Assembly: GCF_025860405.1 (NCBI RefSeq)
Contig: NZ_CP063785.1
Location: 2,852,001 to 2,916,000, forward strand
Reading direction: 5' to 3'
DNA from: Tolypothrix sp. PCC 7712
Lineage (GTDB): Bacteria; Cyanobacteriota; Cyanobacteriia; Cyanobacteriales; Nostocaceae
DNA: 64,000 nucleotides
Of this stretch, positions 37,389 to 46,524 are shown piece by piece; positions within the stretch are counted from its first letter, which is position 1; each line of letters starts with the position of its first letter. The notes below the pieces were generated by a model that did not search any database, was not told the DNA's origin, and saw only the letters and a program-made list of their open reading frames with translations. A program made the position numbers and the translations under genes.

Positions 37389-37690
37389 TGAGTGATGCTA
37401 CAGGGAGTTTTACTAGTAACGAAGCATTATATATTTTTGAGATGGCGATCGCGGCGAAGACAGTCTCAAATTAATATTCGGTCGCTCACTTCCAGCCTCA
37501 CCTATTGTCTACCTGACGAACGCATCGCTGCGAAACATCCCAAAGCTTGAGTATATTACAGTCATTAGGTGTATTTTTTCGAGAATGATTGAGAAAGTAT
37601 AAAATAAAACTTTTTTTGACGGTAGATCATTTTCAATTAAGTAATTAACCCTTAGTTAGCAAGATAGCTCTGTGCTTTCGGAGTATCCTA
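37389..37690. other. divergent promoter region
   Basis: About 300 bp between hsdM (left) and the NACHT gene (right), with a GCGATCGC site near 37446. It must hold promoters for both, but I cannot point to a specific -10/-35. No RNA gene seen. Confidence 0.35.
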
Positions 37691-40600
37691 ATGAGTTTCA
37701 TTAACCTGGATCTGGTTTTCAGCGCAATTACTAGCATCGCCAATCCTTTGATTAAAGAAAAAATTCTGCGTAGTGAGACAGTAATTAAGTTACTCCAGCA
37801 ATTTAACCTCGATCCAGAGCATCCACCTGCTGATTTTAGTGGTGTTTACGCTTATGCCTTAGTAGAATACGGTGTAGGCAAACCAAAACCATTACTAGAA
37901 TTATTCCGACAAGAAGCAATTAAACAAGCTTTTCGCACAGCATTAGACCACAATAACCCCTCAATTCTGCTGTCTGAAGTTGATGCTTTTCTCGATGCCT
38001 ATACATTGGGCGATGATATCAGAGGTTTGGAACTTGATGTTAGGCGAGAGGTAGCTGAATTTGCGACGGTATTTATCGAAGTGGCGAAACGTAGTCGCAC
38101 ACCTGCTGATGTGTTGATGAACCAGAAAATTGGTTCTCTACATAAAAGGATTGCGAGTATCCAAGAACAATTGGAAAGATTGCCGACGTTGGAGGGAATT
38201 CGGACAGAAATAGCAAGGTTGGCAGTAAATAATTATCCTGCACTACCCTCAAGTGTCACTGAAAATCAATGTAGAGCGATCGCACTAGCCCAGCAGATGC
38301 GAGGATGGTTTGAAACCTTGGGCTATGACTTTGAAAAATATGAAATCTGGGCAGAAGAATATTTTGAATGGATAATTCAGATTCCAGTACGTCGCAGTTA
38401 TGACCGTGTTCTTATCCGTGGCGTGGCTGGAGAAATTGGACTGAGTGATGTGATGGCGTTGCGTTCCTCAGTTGAGGCGCAAAAAACTGATGAAGGATGG
38501 TTAGTAACAACCCGCCGCATTTCCCGTGCTGCAAGGGATGAAGTCAAAAAGGAAGCAAATCGTCATCTTGATTGTTTCACTTTTGACGAACTAATTGACT
38601 TGGATGCAGACTTTAATGCCTATCTGGACTGGTTAGAAGCGGAAATCAAACGCCGAAAAATTGATACTAAGTATGTACCCCTTGCTTGTACAAAAGAAGA
38701 AATTGACCCGGTGACTAAGCAGCGAATCGGGGTGAGTCGTTATGAAGAAGAAGACGGCTGGATTGATGGCTATATTGACTTGTGGCTTGATGACCCTGCA
38801 AAAGAGCATATTTCCATTTTGGGAGAATTTGGTACAGGTAAAACTTGGTTTGTCTTTCACTATGCTTGGACTGCACTGCAACGTTACCGTGATGCCCAAA
38901 AACGTGGTGTTGAACGTCCCCGTCTGCCTTTAGTAATTACTTTGCGTGACTTTGCCAAGGCGTTAAATGTAGAAAATGTTTTGGCAGGATTCTTTTTTAC
39001 CCAACATAATATCCGCATCAACAGCGAAGTTTTTGACCAACTCAACCGCATGGGTAAATTGCTGCTAATTTTCGATGGCTTTGACGAAATGGCAGCAAAA
39101 GTTGACCGCCAACAGATGATTAACAACTTCTGGGAACTGGCAAAGGTGGTAGTTCCTGGTGCTAAAGTTATCCTTACTTGTCGTACTGAGCATTTTCCAG
39201 AGGCGAAGGAAGGACGCGCTTTACTCAATGCAGAATTGCAGGCTTCAACTAAAAAATTAACTGGTGAAACACCGCAATTTGAAGTCTTGGAATTGGAGAA
39301 ATTCAACAATGAGCAAATTCGGCAGGTGTTGTCATACCAAGCTGAAGCAGCGACAGTTGAACAAGTAATGGGCAATGGGCAATTATTAGACTTAGCCCGT
39401 CGTCCAGTGATGACTGACTTAATCTTGGAAGCATTGCCAGATATTGAGGCGGGTAAACCTGTGGATATGTCACGGGTTTATCTCTATGCAGTGCGGCGCA
39501 AGATGGAACGGGATATCAAGGCAGAGCGTACTTTTACTTCTTTAGCAGATAAGCTGTACTTTTTGTGCGAACTTTCTTGGGAAATGCTGTCTAGTGACCA
39601 AATGAGCCTGAATTATCGGCTGTTCCCAGAACGTATCCGCCGCTTATTTGGTTCTAGTGTTCAAGAAGAGAAGGATTTAGACCATTGGCATTATGACATG
39701 ATGGCGCAGACGATGCTTGTCCGCAATGCTGATGGTGACTATACTCCAGCGCATAGATCACTGTTAGAGTTTTTTGTAGCGTATAAATTTGCGGCAGAGT
39801 TAGGGGCGTTGGCGAGTGATTTTACTGAATTGGCACAAGCTCGATCGCTTGTAGATAAAACTGTCGTGCCTACTGATTATACGTGGTCTGGTTATTTTTC
39901 GCAGCAAGGGAGTGGTGAGGCGATGCCTGCGGCAACCCCTTTGGGGAACGCACCACTCAAAGCATTTACAAGTGAGTCTTTGAATAAGTTGAGGCAGACT
40001 TTTGGCAAAGCGCCACTTACTAAAGCAGTAATGGATTTACTTTTACCAATGTTGAGTAACAGTGAGTCTCTGATTAATGCGATTGAGGTAACGCGAGGTA
40101 AAAGCGAAAATGAAGCTGATTATGTTGGCGGAAATGCAGCAACATTGGCAGTAAAAGTAGATAAAACTGCTTTGGAGGATAGAGATTTAAGCCAAGTGGT
40201 TGTTAAAAGAGCAGATTTTACTGGTGCAATTTTACGAAATGTTAATTTTGCCGATGCAAATTTAGCAAATTCAGTTTTTACAAATACTTTAAGTCAAATT
40301 TTTTCGGTAGCATTTAACTCCAATGGGCAGTTTTTAGCAATGGGTGATGGTGCAGGTATTCGTTTGTGGCGAATTACTGACAAACAACAAATTATGACTT
40401 TTAACGGGCATCAAAATTTGGTATATTCAGTAACTTTTAGCCCTGATGATCAAATGCTTGTTAGTGTAAGTAGTGACTGTACTGTAAAGCTTTGGGATGT
40501 CAGAACGGGAAAATGTATGCAAACGTTACTTGGCCATACTGCTACAGTTAGAACAATAGCATTTAGCCCGAATGCTCAAGTTATTGCCAGTGGGAGCGAA

Positions 40601-42151
40601 GACAAAACAGCAAAATTGTGGGATGTAAAAACTGGCGAATGTTTGATAACCTTTTCAGTGCAAGATAGTCTTGTAAGGGCAATTGCATTTAGTCCCAATG
40701 GTGAAATACTTGCTTTTACCGATAGTAATTATACGATTAATTTATGGAATACCCGTATATCTCAGATCCAAAAGATTTTACAAGGACATACTAGTTATGT
40801 AAGAGCGATTACTTTTAGCCCTAATGGAAAAATTATTGTAACTTGTAGTCATGACCGCACAATCAAACTATGGGATATCAACACTGGAGAATGTCTAAAA
40901 ACTTTGCAGGGACACAAAGATGTAGTTAACTCAATTGCTTGTGATTCCAATGGTAAAATTTTGGCTAGTGGTAGCACCGACCGTACAATCAAGCTATGGG
41001 ATATAAACACAGGTGAATGCCTTACAACTCTAAAAGAGCATGATAATTGGGTACAATCTGTTGCTTTTAGCCCTGATGGTCAAACTTTAGCTAGTGGAAG
41101 TCAAGACCATTCGGTAAAGCTATGGGATGTAAACACAGGCGAATGTATTTACCGTTTTCAAGGATATGCTAATTGGTTAAAGTCGGTTGTATTTCACCCT
41201 AACGGACAACTCATTGCTAGTGGTGGACAAGACCAAATAGTTAGATTGTGGGATATCAATACAGGTAAATGTACAAAAGAGTTACAGGGGCATAATGATT
41301 GGATACGATGTTTAGCCTTTAGCCCCGATGGTCAAATTCTCGCCAGTGGAAGTGGTGACTTTACAATTAGATTATGGGATGTTCAAACTGGAGAATGTAC
41401 CAAAATTTTACAAGAAGATACTGGAAAATTATTTTCGATAGTATTTAGTCCTGATGGACTTAAACTAGCAATTGCTTCTGGTCGGACAATACAGCTTTGG
41501 GACTTTAATACAAAACAAAATATTTATGAAATAAGAGCGCATACTCGCTCTATAACAAAACTTTCTTTTAGTTGTGATGGTCAAATTATTGCCAGTCTTA
41601 GTTATGATGACACTGTAAAACTTTGGGATGTTTCAACGGGTAAATGCCTTAAAACTCTAACAGGAGAGAAAAAGAAAAATTGGTCAAGAGCGGGTGCTTT
41701 TAGCTCTGACATAAAAATTGTCGCTACCTGTAGTGATGACTATATAGCAAAGCTTTGGAATATTTATACTGGTCAATGTTTAATGACTTTGGAGGAACAT
41801 ACTGGACAAATCAAGGTATTTGCTTTTAGTTTTGATGGTCAGATTCTTGCTACTGGAAGTGATGATTTAAGTATAAAGCTTTGGAATGTACATACAGGTA
41901 AATGTTTAATCACATTGCAGGGACATACTAGAACAATATCATCAATTAGTTTTAGTCCCAAGGGTAAAGTTCTTAGCAGTTGTGCCGAAGATGGCATAAT
42001 CAAAATTTGGAACATTGAAACTGGTGAGTGTTTAAAAACCTTGAGAAGCGATCGCCCTTATGAACGCATGAACATTACAGGCGTTAAAGGCTTAACTGAA
42101 GCTGAAAAAGGCACACTTAAAGCATTAGGTGCGGTGGAAGATGGAGAATAA
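37691..42151 (+). CDS. STAND ATPase: nuclease-like N-domain, NACHT, 14 WD40 repeats
   Basis: 1486 residues. Residues about 195-330 resemble an Mrr/PD-(D/E)xK-like domain (RVLIRGVAGEIGLSDVMALRSS, DEGWLVTTRRISRAAR, LDCFTFDELID). NACHT follows: Walker A GEFGTGKTWF (about 377-386) and Walker B LLLIFDGFDEM (about 457-467). A short pentapeptide-like strip (DFTGAILRNVNFADANLANS) precedes 14 WD40 units (about 866-1456), each ending LW(D/N)-x-TG(E/K)C, enough for two seven-bladed propellers. Such proteins sense a phage product by the repeats, assemble, and fire the N-terminal effector (knowledge of bacterial STAND/NACHT defence). The sensor ligand is unknown. At 39911-39957 a Nostocales repeat unit has been inserted in frame. 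Confidence 0.88.
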   Translation: MSFINLDLVFSAITSIANPLIKEKILRSETVIKLLQQFNLDPEHPPADFSGVYAYALVEYGVGKPKPLLELFRQEAIKQAFRTALDHNNPSILLSEVDAFLDAYTLGDDIRGLELDVRREVAEFATVFIEVAKRSRTPADVLMNQKIGSLHKRIASIQEQLERLPTLEGIRTEIARLAVNNYPALPSSVTENQCRAIALAQQMRGWFETLGYDFEKYEIWAEEYFEWIIQIPVRRSYDRVLIRGVAGEIGLSDVMALRSSVEAQKTDEGWLVTTRRISRAARDEVKKEANRHLDCFTFDELIDLDADFNAYLDWLEAEIKRRKIDTKYVPLACTKEEIDPVTKQRIGVSRYEEEDGWIDGYIDLWLDDPAKEHISILGEFGTGKTWFVFHYAWTALQRYRDAQKRGVERPRLPLVITLRDFAKALNVENVLAGFFFTQHNIRINSEVFDQLNRMGKLLLIFDGFDEMAAKVDRQQMINNFWELAKVVVPGAKVILTCRTEHFPEAKEGRALLNAELQASTKKLTGETPQFEVLELEKFNNEQIRQVLSYQAEAATVEQVMGNGQLLDLARRPVMTDLILEALPDIEAGKPVDMSRVYLYAVRRKMERDIKAERTFTSLADKLYFLCELSWEMLSSDQMSLNYRLFPERIRRLFGSSVQEEKDLDHWHYDMMAQTMLVRNADGDYTPAHRSLLEFFVAYKFAAELGALASDFTELAQARSLVDKTVVPTDYTWSGYFSQQGSGEAMPAATPLGNAPLKAFTSESLNKLRQTFGKAPLTKAVMDLLLPMLSNSESLINAIEVTRGKSENEADYVGGNAATLAVKVDKTALEDRDLSQVVVKRADFTGAILRNVNFADANLANSVFTNTLSQIFSVAFNSNGQFLAMGDGAGIRLWRITDKQQIMTFNGHQNLVYSVTFSPDDQMLVSVSSDCTVKLWDVRTGKCMQTLLGHTATVRTIAFSPNAQVIASGSEDKTAKLWDVKTGECLITFSVQDSLVRAIAFSPNGEILAFTDSNYTINLWNTRISQIQKILQGHTSYVRAITFSPNGKIIVTCSHDRTIKLWDINTGECLKTLQGHKDVVNSIACDSNGKILASGSTDRTIKLWDINTGECLTTLKEHDNWVQSVAFSPDGQTLASGSQDHSVKLWDVNTGECIYRFQGYANWLKSVVFHPNGQLIASGGQDQIVRLWDINTGKCTKELQGHNDWIRCLAFSPDGQILASGSGDFTIRLWDVQTGECTKILQEDTGKLFSIVFSPDGLKLAIASGRTIQLWDFNTKQNIYEIRAHTRSITKLSFSCDGQIIASLSYDDTVKLWDVSTGKCLKTLTGEKKKNWSRAGAFSSDIKIVATCSDDYIAKLWNIYTGQCLMTLEEHTGQIKVFAFSFDGQILATGSDDLSIKLWNVHTGKCLITLQGHTRTISSISFSPKGKVLSSCAEDGIIKIWNIETGECLKTLRSDRPYERMNITGVKGLTEAEKGTLKALGAVEDGE

Positions 42152-42365
42152 ATCTGGGAGATATGCAAGCGATGTTGAGGCGATCGCACTACCCGTCCCT
42201 TTACACTAATACAGTAATAGCGATCGCATTCCCAATTCTGGCACGTTTGTAATGTGCGATCGCACCCCCCATCCTTTTACACTAATACAGTAAGAGCGAT
42301 GTCTGACGACAAGCCACTGCGTGTCTACGCTTCCCCAATTCTGATACGTATAGTAACAAACTCAA
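42152..42365. repeat. HIP1-rich repeats after the NACHT gene
   Basis: Two copies of a unit (TTTACACTAATACAGTAA, GCGATCGC, CCAATTCTGG/ATACGT) lie in tandem, and a third related unit lies at 42860-42955. No gene is coded. They separate the convergent NACHT and hicB genes. Confidence 0.65.
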
Positions 42366-42584
42366 TTACGCAACTTGATAAACTGTTGGCTGTGGAAGCG
42401 GTTCATTTGTGGCTTCGTAAGCCATAATTAAAGACTCTAACGCTTCAATACCGTTCGCCACAGCTTCCTCATAAGTATCGCCATGAGTGCGCCAACGCTG
42501 TCCGGGAAAATCAGGAAATCCAACTAAGAAGCAGTTATCTTCAACAGACCATTGAATTAACATTTGATACTTAAATTTACTCAT
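42366..42584 (-). CDS. hicB: HicB-family antitoxin
   Basis: 72 residues. YQMLIQWSVEDNCFLVGFPDFPGQRWRTHGDTYEEAVANGIEALESLI is the typical HicB half-RNaseH fold. It lacks a C-terminal DNA-binding tail, so it is the short form. It would block HicA. It overlaps hicA by 8 bp. Confidence 0.9.
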   Translation of the reverse strand: MSKFKYQMLIQWSVEDNCFLVGFPDFPGQRWRTHGDTYEEAVANGIEALESLIMAYEATNEPLPQPTVYQVA

Positions 42585-42804
42585 CTTCCTGCTTCTCCTG
42601 CTGTTGTTTCTCCTCTACCTCTTTTATAGCTTGTTGCACATCCTTTTCTTGGTAGGGTTTAGCATCCGAACTGTCTTTCCCTGAAACCGTTAGCTTTCCA
42701 GCATATAAGGGATGTATCCAGTTAGTGTGGCTTCCTTTTCCTGGGAGTTCAGTAAAACCTACTTGGCGTAACCATTGTTTTAATTCCCTAATTTTCTTAG
42801 GCAT
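42577..42804 (-). CDS. hicA: HicA-family mRNA interferase toxin
   Basis: 75 residues. KIRELKQWLRQVGFTELPGKGSHTNWIHP holds the HicA double-stranded-RNA-binding fold with the catalytic His in GSHTNW. It degrades mRNA when freed from HicB. With hicB it forms a toxin-antitoxin operon, likely helping to keep the element in the host. Confidence 0.9.
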   Translation of the reverse strand: MPKKIRELKQWLRQVGFTELPGKGSHTNWIHPLYAGKLTVSGKDSSDAKPYQEKDVQQAIKEVEEKQQQEKQEDE

Positions 42805-42953
42805 TACTTAGATCGACTATCAACTACAGTATATTAACTTCAGTATGCGATCGCAGAAGATGTGCAAGCGATGTTAAGCTTTAAAGCGATCGCATTACCA
42901 ATTCTGACACGTTTGTAATGTGCGATGCCTGCGGCGGGGCGTAGCCCATCGCA

Positions 42954-44228
42954 TCAGTAAACCTCTTCCTCTTCGCTATACTGTGCTGGTGCTTCACCGT
43001 GAAACTCAAGAATTTTGGGCTTTTTCATTTTGGGATTAGCAGGTTCAATATTTTCTAGCTGCAAATCAAACTCCCACTCATCCAATAAATCAAAGATAAA
43101 TTGCAGATGATTTCCTGTTTTCAGTGGTAATTCACCCAAGCGAAAATCGCTGGTATTTGGGGGAATATCAACAAAGGGATGGGAAAATTCAAAAGTACGT
43201 CCTAAATGGTCTTTGTAAATGAATCGGTAGAGGTGATCAAAGTCAAAATCAAATGCTTGAACAAATGCTGCGGCGACTTGATCGAGATTGAAGTTGCTAG
43301 GAATGGCTATGCGTCGCCAAGCATCCAGCAGGGTGACTTTAAAAGTATATATTGCCTCGGTAAACTCTCCTTTGGCAATGACTAAGGTTTGTTCCCATTC
43401 AGGAAAGTAGGTTTGGAGTGATGGTTTTAATTTTTCAAAAGCGATGTGGAAGTTAAGTGTAATTTCCGCATCTTCTGTGTCTGGTTCAATTTCATCATAA
43501 ATTTCGGAGATTAAAGCTATCATTGCATCTCCCCAAGGACGGCGTTTTACAGTAGCTATTCGCCATCCTTTAGCAGGTTCGGGCTTTCCTGGGATGAGTT
43601 CGAGGAAGCCAAATAAATGAAACAGGCTAAGACTGTGCAAGCCAGGGTAATAGACTAATTTATCTTGTTCTGAGTAACTGTTAATATTTAAGCCTTCATC
43701 TGGAATTTCTCGCCAAAATTGCAAGCAGCGAAATAATAATCCAAAGGGGTCTCTGGATTCGCCTAAGATTTCGCTTTCTCCCCAAATTAACCAGGATTCT
43801 AAAAGTGTGAAATATTGTTCTGTTGGGTTGAAGCCTTGCCAAATTTTGAGGAGTTGTTCGTCTAATACTAATTTGTTTTTTTTGCCTTGGGAGATAACTT
43901 GAGATAGTCCAGAGGTGCGAAGGACGAAGTATAACCCGTAAATGTAGGGATATGATTTTTGTTGGGGACGCTTGAGGTTAGTTTCAATGGGGTAACTCAA
44001 GCGGGAATTGAGTTGCTGGAGGTATTTGAGAGAGAATTGATGATAAGTGCTGCTAACTTCAACGCCGTCAGGTTGCAGAAATTCTAGGATGGTTTGAAAG
44101 TCCCGCAGAATTGTTCCTGGGGAATCTTGGGTGATGGTTTGCTGTTGGAGAAGTTGCTTTTTGTCTTCCGTGAGGGTGGGGAGTTGTTCGCCCAGATGAT
44201 TGGGGACGGGGAATAGTCGTTTAATCAT
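42954..44228 (-). CDS. pRiA4b ORF-3-like protein
   Basis: 424 residues. The C-terminal part (YTFKVTLLDAWRRIAIPSNFNLDQVAAAFVQAFDFDFDHLYRFI and RLGELPLKTGNHLQFIFDLLDEWEFDLQLENI) matches the plasmid pRiA4b ORF-3 domain found in many mobile regions. The N-terminal two-thirds is a helical domain that I do not recognise. It overlaps the 3' end of hsdS by 8 bp, so it was translated with the restriction operon before the nested insertion. Confidence 0.8.
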   Translation of the reverse strand: MIKRLFPVPNHLGEQLPTLTEDKKQLLQQQTITQDSPGTILRDFQTILEFLQPDGVEVSSTYHQFSLKYLQQLNSRLSYPIETNLKRPQQKSYPYIYGLYFVLRTSGLSQVISQGKKNKLVLDEQLLKIWQGFNPTEQYFTLLESWLIWGESEILGESRDPFGLLFRCLQFWREIPDEGLNINSYSEQDKLVYYPGLHSLSLFHLFGFLELIPGKPEPAKGWRIATVKRRPWGDAMIALISEIYDEIEPDTEDAEITLNFHIAFEKLKPSLQTYFPEWEQTLVIAKGEFTEAIYTFKVTLLDAWRRIAIPSNFNLDQVAAAFVQAFDFDFDHLYRFIYKDHLGRTFEFSHPFVDIPPNTSDFRLGELPLKTGNHLQFIFDLLDEWEFDLQLENIEPANPKMKKPKILEFHGEAPAQYSEEEEVY

Positions 44229-44529
44229 CTAATTTCAACTCTAGTTGTGTGGCTGTAGTTTTAGATTTACGGGGTTGCTTGGATTTAATTGTAGATTGAC
44301 GCTTTGGTTTTTTATCAGCTTCGCGGTTAGCTTTCTCTGCTTTGATGCGTTCTAGCAGTTTTTCGGCAGGTTCGTCGTTGGGATCTTGGGGTACGAGTTT
44401 GCCTTCAAATGCTTGTTTTAATATCGTTTGTCGGAGCTTTTCAGCACGTTTGAGGTTAGTTTCTATGGTTTTTTCAATTTCTTCAAGAACGGAGAAACAG
44501 AGTTCAACTTCTTCTGTGACTGTAACCAT
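44221..44529 (-). pseudogene. hsdS: hsdS 3' fragment (cut off by nested transposon)
   Basis: TEEVELCFSVLEEIEKTIETNLKRAEKLRQTILKQAFEGKLVPQDPNDEPAEKLLERIKAEK is the conserved coiled-coil C-terminus of HsdS. The frame now begins with an ATG supplied by the transposon end (44527-44529). Joined to 49413-50692 across one GTGAC copy, it reads VIEDV-TEEVELC in frame, giving a normal HsdS C-terminus. Confidence 0.9.
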
Positions 44530-44588
44530 AAGTTTGCCGGAGCGGCAGGTTTATGGTTTCAAACCCCGGAGCAGGTAAGGATGGAAAA

Positions 44589-45410
44589 TTAGTTCTCATT
44601 TATGGGTGGCAGGAAATCAGAGGGCGTATTGGCAGCCAAATCATCGACATCATCAAACCACATACACTGCCAGACAAGCTTGTTGCTTTGATGAGAGTGC
44701 ATAGGAGTAATCAAAAGCTGTCGCCAAAAATCAACGCTGTGAGTTTGTTCATTGGCTAGTTGGTTGAGTTTCTGGCTACCTAACCACAGATGACAGATTG
44801 AGCAATACCCTGGACGAGAATACCTGGATAATGGTGGAAATTTTTCGTGACAGTGAGGGCATTCCTCAATCAAGGGCTGATGGTCATGCTCAGGGCATTC
44901 CTCAATTGTGTTAACTAACCATAACAGTGGATTGTAGATGACTCGATTGTTGACAAACCAGTGGTCATAACATACGGGACACCAAGCTTGATGCAAACGC
45001 AAAATGCTAAACTCGAAAAAAATGCTGGCCCATTTTAATGGCCATAAACAAGATAAATCTTGACGCCAGGTCAATTCTTTTAGAGCTTGAATTAGAGTGG
45101 TAGCAATGTCAATTCTTTTTTCGTTGGTAGAGGTGAAAAAATCTTGATCTCTAAATAAATGATTAATGATGTTTATAGAACTAACACTGCTTCTTTTATG
45201 CCTCATCAATGGAATAACTTTTGATAAAACTAGTTCTCCGGTAGTTATCGTGTGACAGTCGGCAAGGCGAGCAATATATCCACTCAAGCTTTCGACATAG
45301 AGCGTACCGACACCGATTGGTTCGAGTGGGAATAATTGAGAGCGTTCTGGAATTGTTGGTTTTTCTAGAGCCCAAAACTCATCTTCGGTATAATAATTAA
45401 CTGACATCAA
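44589..45410 (-). CDS. tniQ: TniQ of the nested Tn7-like element
   Basis: 273 residues. LEPIGVGTLYVESLSGYIARLADCHTITTGELV is the TniQ start; zinc ligands follow in HQAWCPVCYDHW, ECPEHDHQPLIEECPHCHEKF and GYCSICHLWLG. The length lies between the very short V-K TniQ and the 300-500 residue TniQ/TnsD proteins, so it might select a target itself. Its start overlaps tnsC by 14 bp. Confidence 0.88.
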   Translation of the reverse strand: MMSVNYYTEDEFWALEKPTIPERSQLFPLEPIGVGTLYVESLSGYIARLADCHTITTGELVLSKVIPLMRHKRSSVSSINIINHLFRDQDFFTSTNEKRIDIATTLIQALKELTWRQDLSCLWPLKWASIFFEFSILRLHQAWCPVCYDHWFVNNRVIYNPLLWLVNTIEECPEHDHQPLIEECPHCHEKFPPLSRYSRPGYCSICHLWLGSQKLNQLANEQTHSVDFWRQLLITPMHSHQSNKLVWQCMWFDDVDDLAANTPSDFLPPINEN

Positions 45411-46524
45411 GATTAATTCCTACGGTATCTCTTTTAGCCTGACGTTTTCCCACACGACCTTTCGCTTGAGATGGTTGCTTCACATCTTCATTGGTCAAAC
45501 TAAGTGCTACGGGAGCAACATCGTTGCGCCATCGCTTCTCTCCAGCTTGTGCTTCCTGTTCTATTTGCTGCCGCCGTGCTTTTGAGTATTCATTTTGTTG
45601 AATATACTTTATGTTGAGGGTTGTTGCATTCTCTGCCAAAGCATTTCGTAAAGCTTTTGTTAACCAAGTTTTAAGAAGACCAACACTACCAGATGAATAA
45701 TCCAACAGATATTCATATTGTTCTACCAAGCAGGGCTCTTCAAGCAAAGGTAAATGCGCCTGAAATGTTCTGATAATCCGCATAAACTCAGCTATATCTT
45801 CTTTGTTATCTGTTGAGTAACGAGGTAAATGTATATCATCGCTGCGTCGGCTAACTTGACCACTGAGGTGACAACAGTTAAGTAAATCATAAGTACCAAA
45901 TAAAATATGTACAACACCAGTGATGTTGGCAAGAGATTTTATCCAATTCATCTGATGTAACATTTGCTTTCCCCCAGCAACCATCAGCAAATGTTGGGCT
46001 TCGTCTATCATCAATGCTGTTAATTTATGGTGCCGCATAGATTTTTCTAAAGCACGACGCACCGTATCGGAACTTTTAGAAGCAAAGTATGTAGTAGAAA
46101 GAAACCCTGAATAATTTTGATAATTTAATGAACTATTTGTAGCAATTGAATCAAAAGAAATTTTTTCTAAACATTCTAAAACGCGGAGGTAGTAATCTTT
46201 ATAATTAAATTTTCCTCCTTCATTAGCAATTGCCTCAATACCTGCAACTGGAATTTGATAAATATGATTTTTCATAGATGCTAATGCACCTTCCATCAAC
46301 AGTTTTTCAGCCCTTAGTCGTAAAGTGGTCTTACCTACTCCTGCTGGGCCAACAACAAAGAAAACACAAATATCTGTTGGTTGTTGAAGGTTGAGCAATA
46401 AAGTCTCTAAAGCTTGTTTTAATCGTAAGTGTCCAATTGTAATTCCTTGAAAATAGTTCAACCGTTCGGTTAATGATTGTTTCAGGAGTTCTTGTGGAAA
46501 TGGACGGTTATGTTTTACTGCCAT
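45397..46524 (-). CDS. tnsC: TnsC ATPase of the nested Tn7-like element
   Basis: 375 residues. Walker A VVGPAGVGKTTLRLRAE (about 57-73) and Walker B LTALMIDEAQHLLMVAGGKQML with ILFGTYDLLNC (sensor). Related to TniB/TnsC; it passes target information from TniQ to the TnsA-TnsB transposase. It overlaps tnsAB by 10 bp, so the three genes are one translationally coupled operon. Confidence 0.9.
   Translation of the reverse strand: MAVKHNRPFPQELLKQSLTERLNYFQGITIGHLRLKQALETLLLNLQQPTDICVFFVVGPAGVGKTTLRLRAEKLLMEGALASMKNHIYQIPVAGIEAIANEGGKFNYKDYYLRVLECLEKISFDSIATNSSLNYQNYSGFLSTTYFASKSSDTVRRALEKSMRHHKLTALMIDEAQHLLMVAGGKQMLHQMNWIKSLANITGVVHILFGTYDLLNCCHLSGQVSRRSDDIHLPRYSTDNKEDIAEFMRIIRTFQAHLPLLEEPCLVEQYEYLLDYSSGSVGLLKTWLTKALRNALAENATTLNIKYIQQNEYSKARRQQIEQEAQAGEKRWRNDVAPVALSLTNEDVKQPSQAKGRVGKRQAKRDTVGINLDVS

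Noticed and set aside
38884..39375. 163-codon minus-strand frame
   Set aside because: Antisense to the NACHT domain; composition reflects the opposite strand and no family is seen.
42241..42330. Possible small RNA or gene in the HIP1-rich stretch
   Set aside because: Repeated units account for all of the sequence; no promoter, terminator or stable frame.
44553..44759. Plus-strand frame at the end of the nested element
   Set aside because: Opposite to tniQ and formed partly from the transposon end; no features of a real protein.
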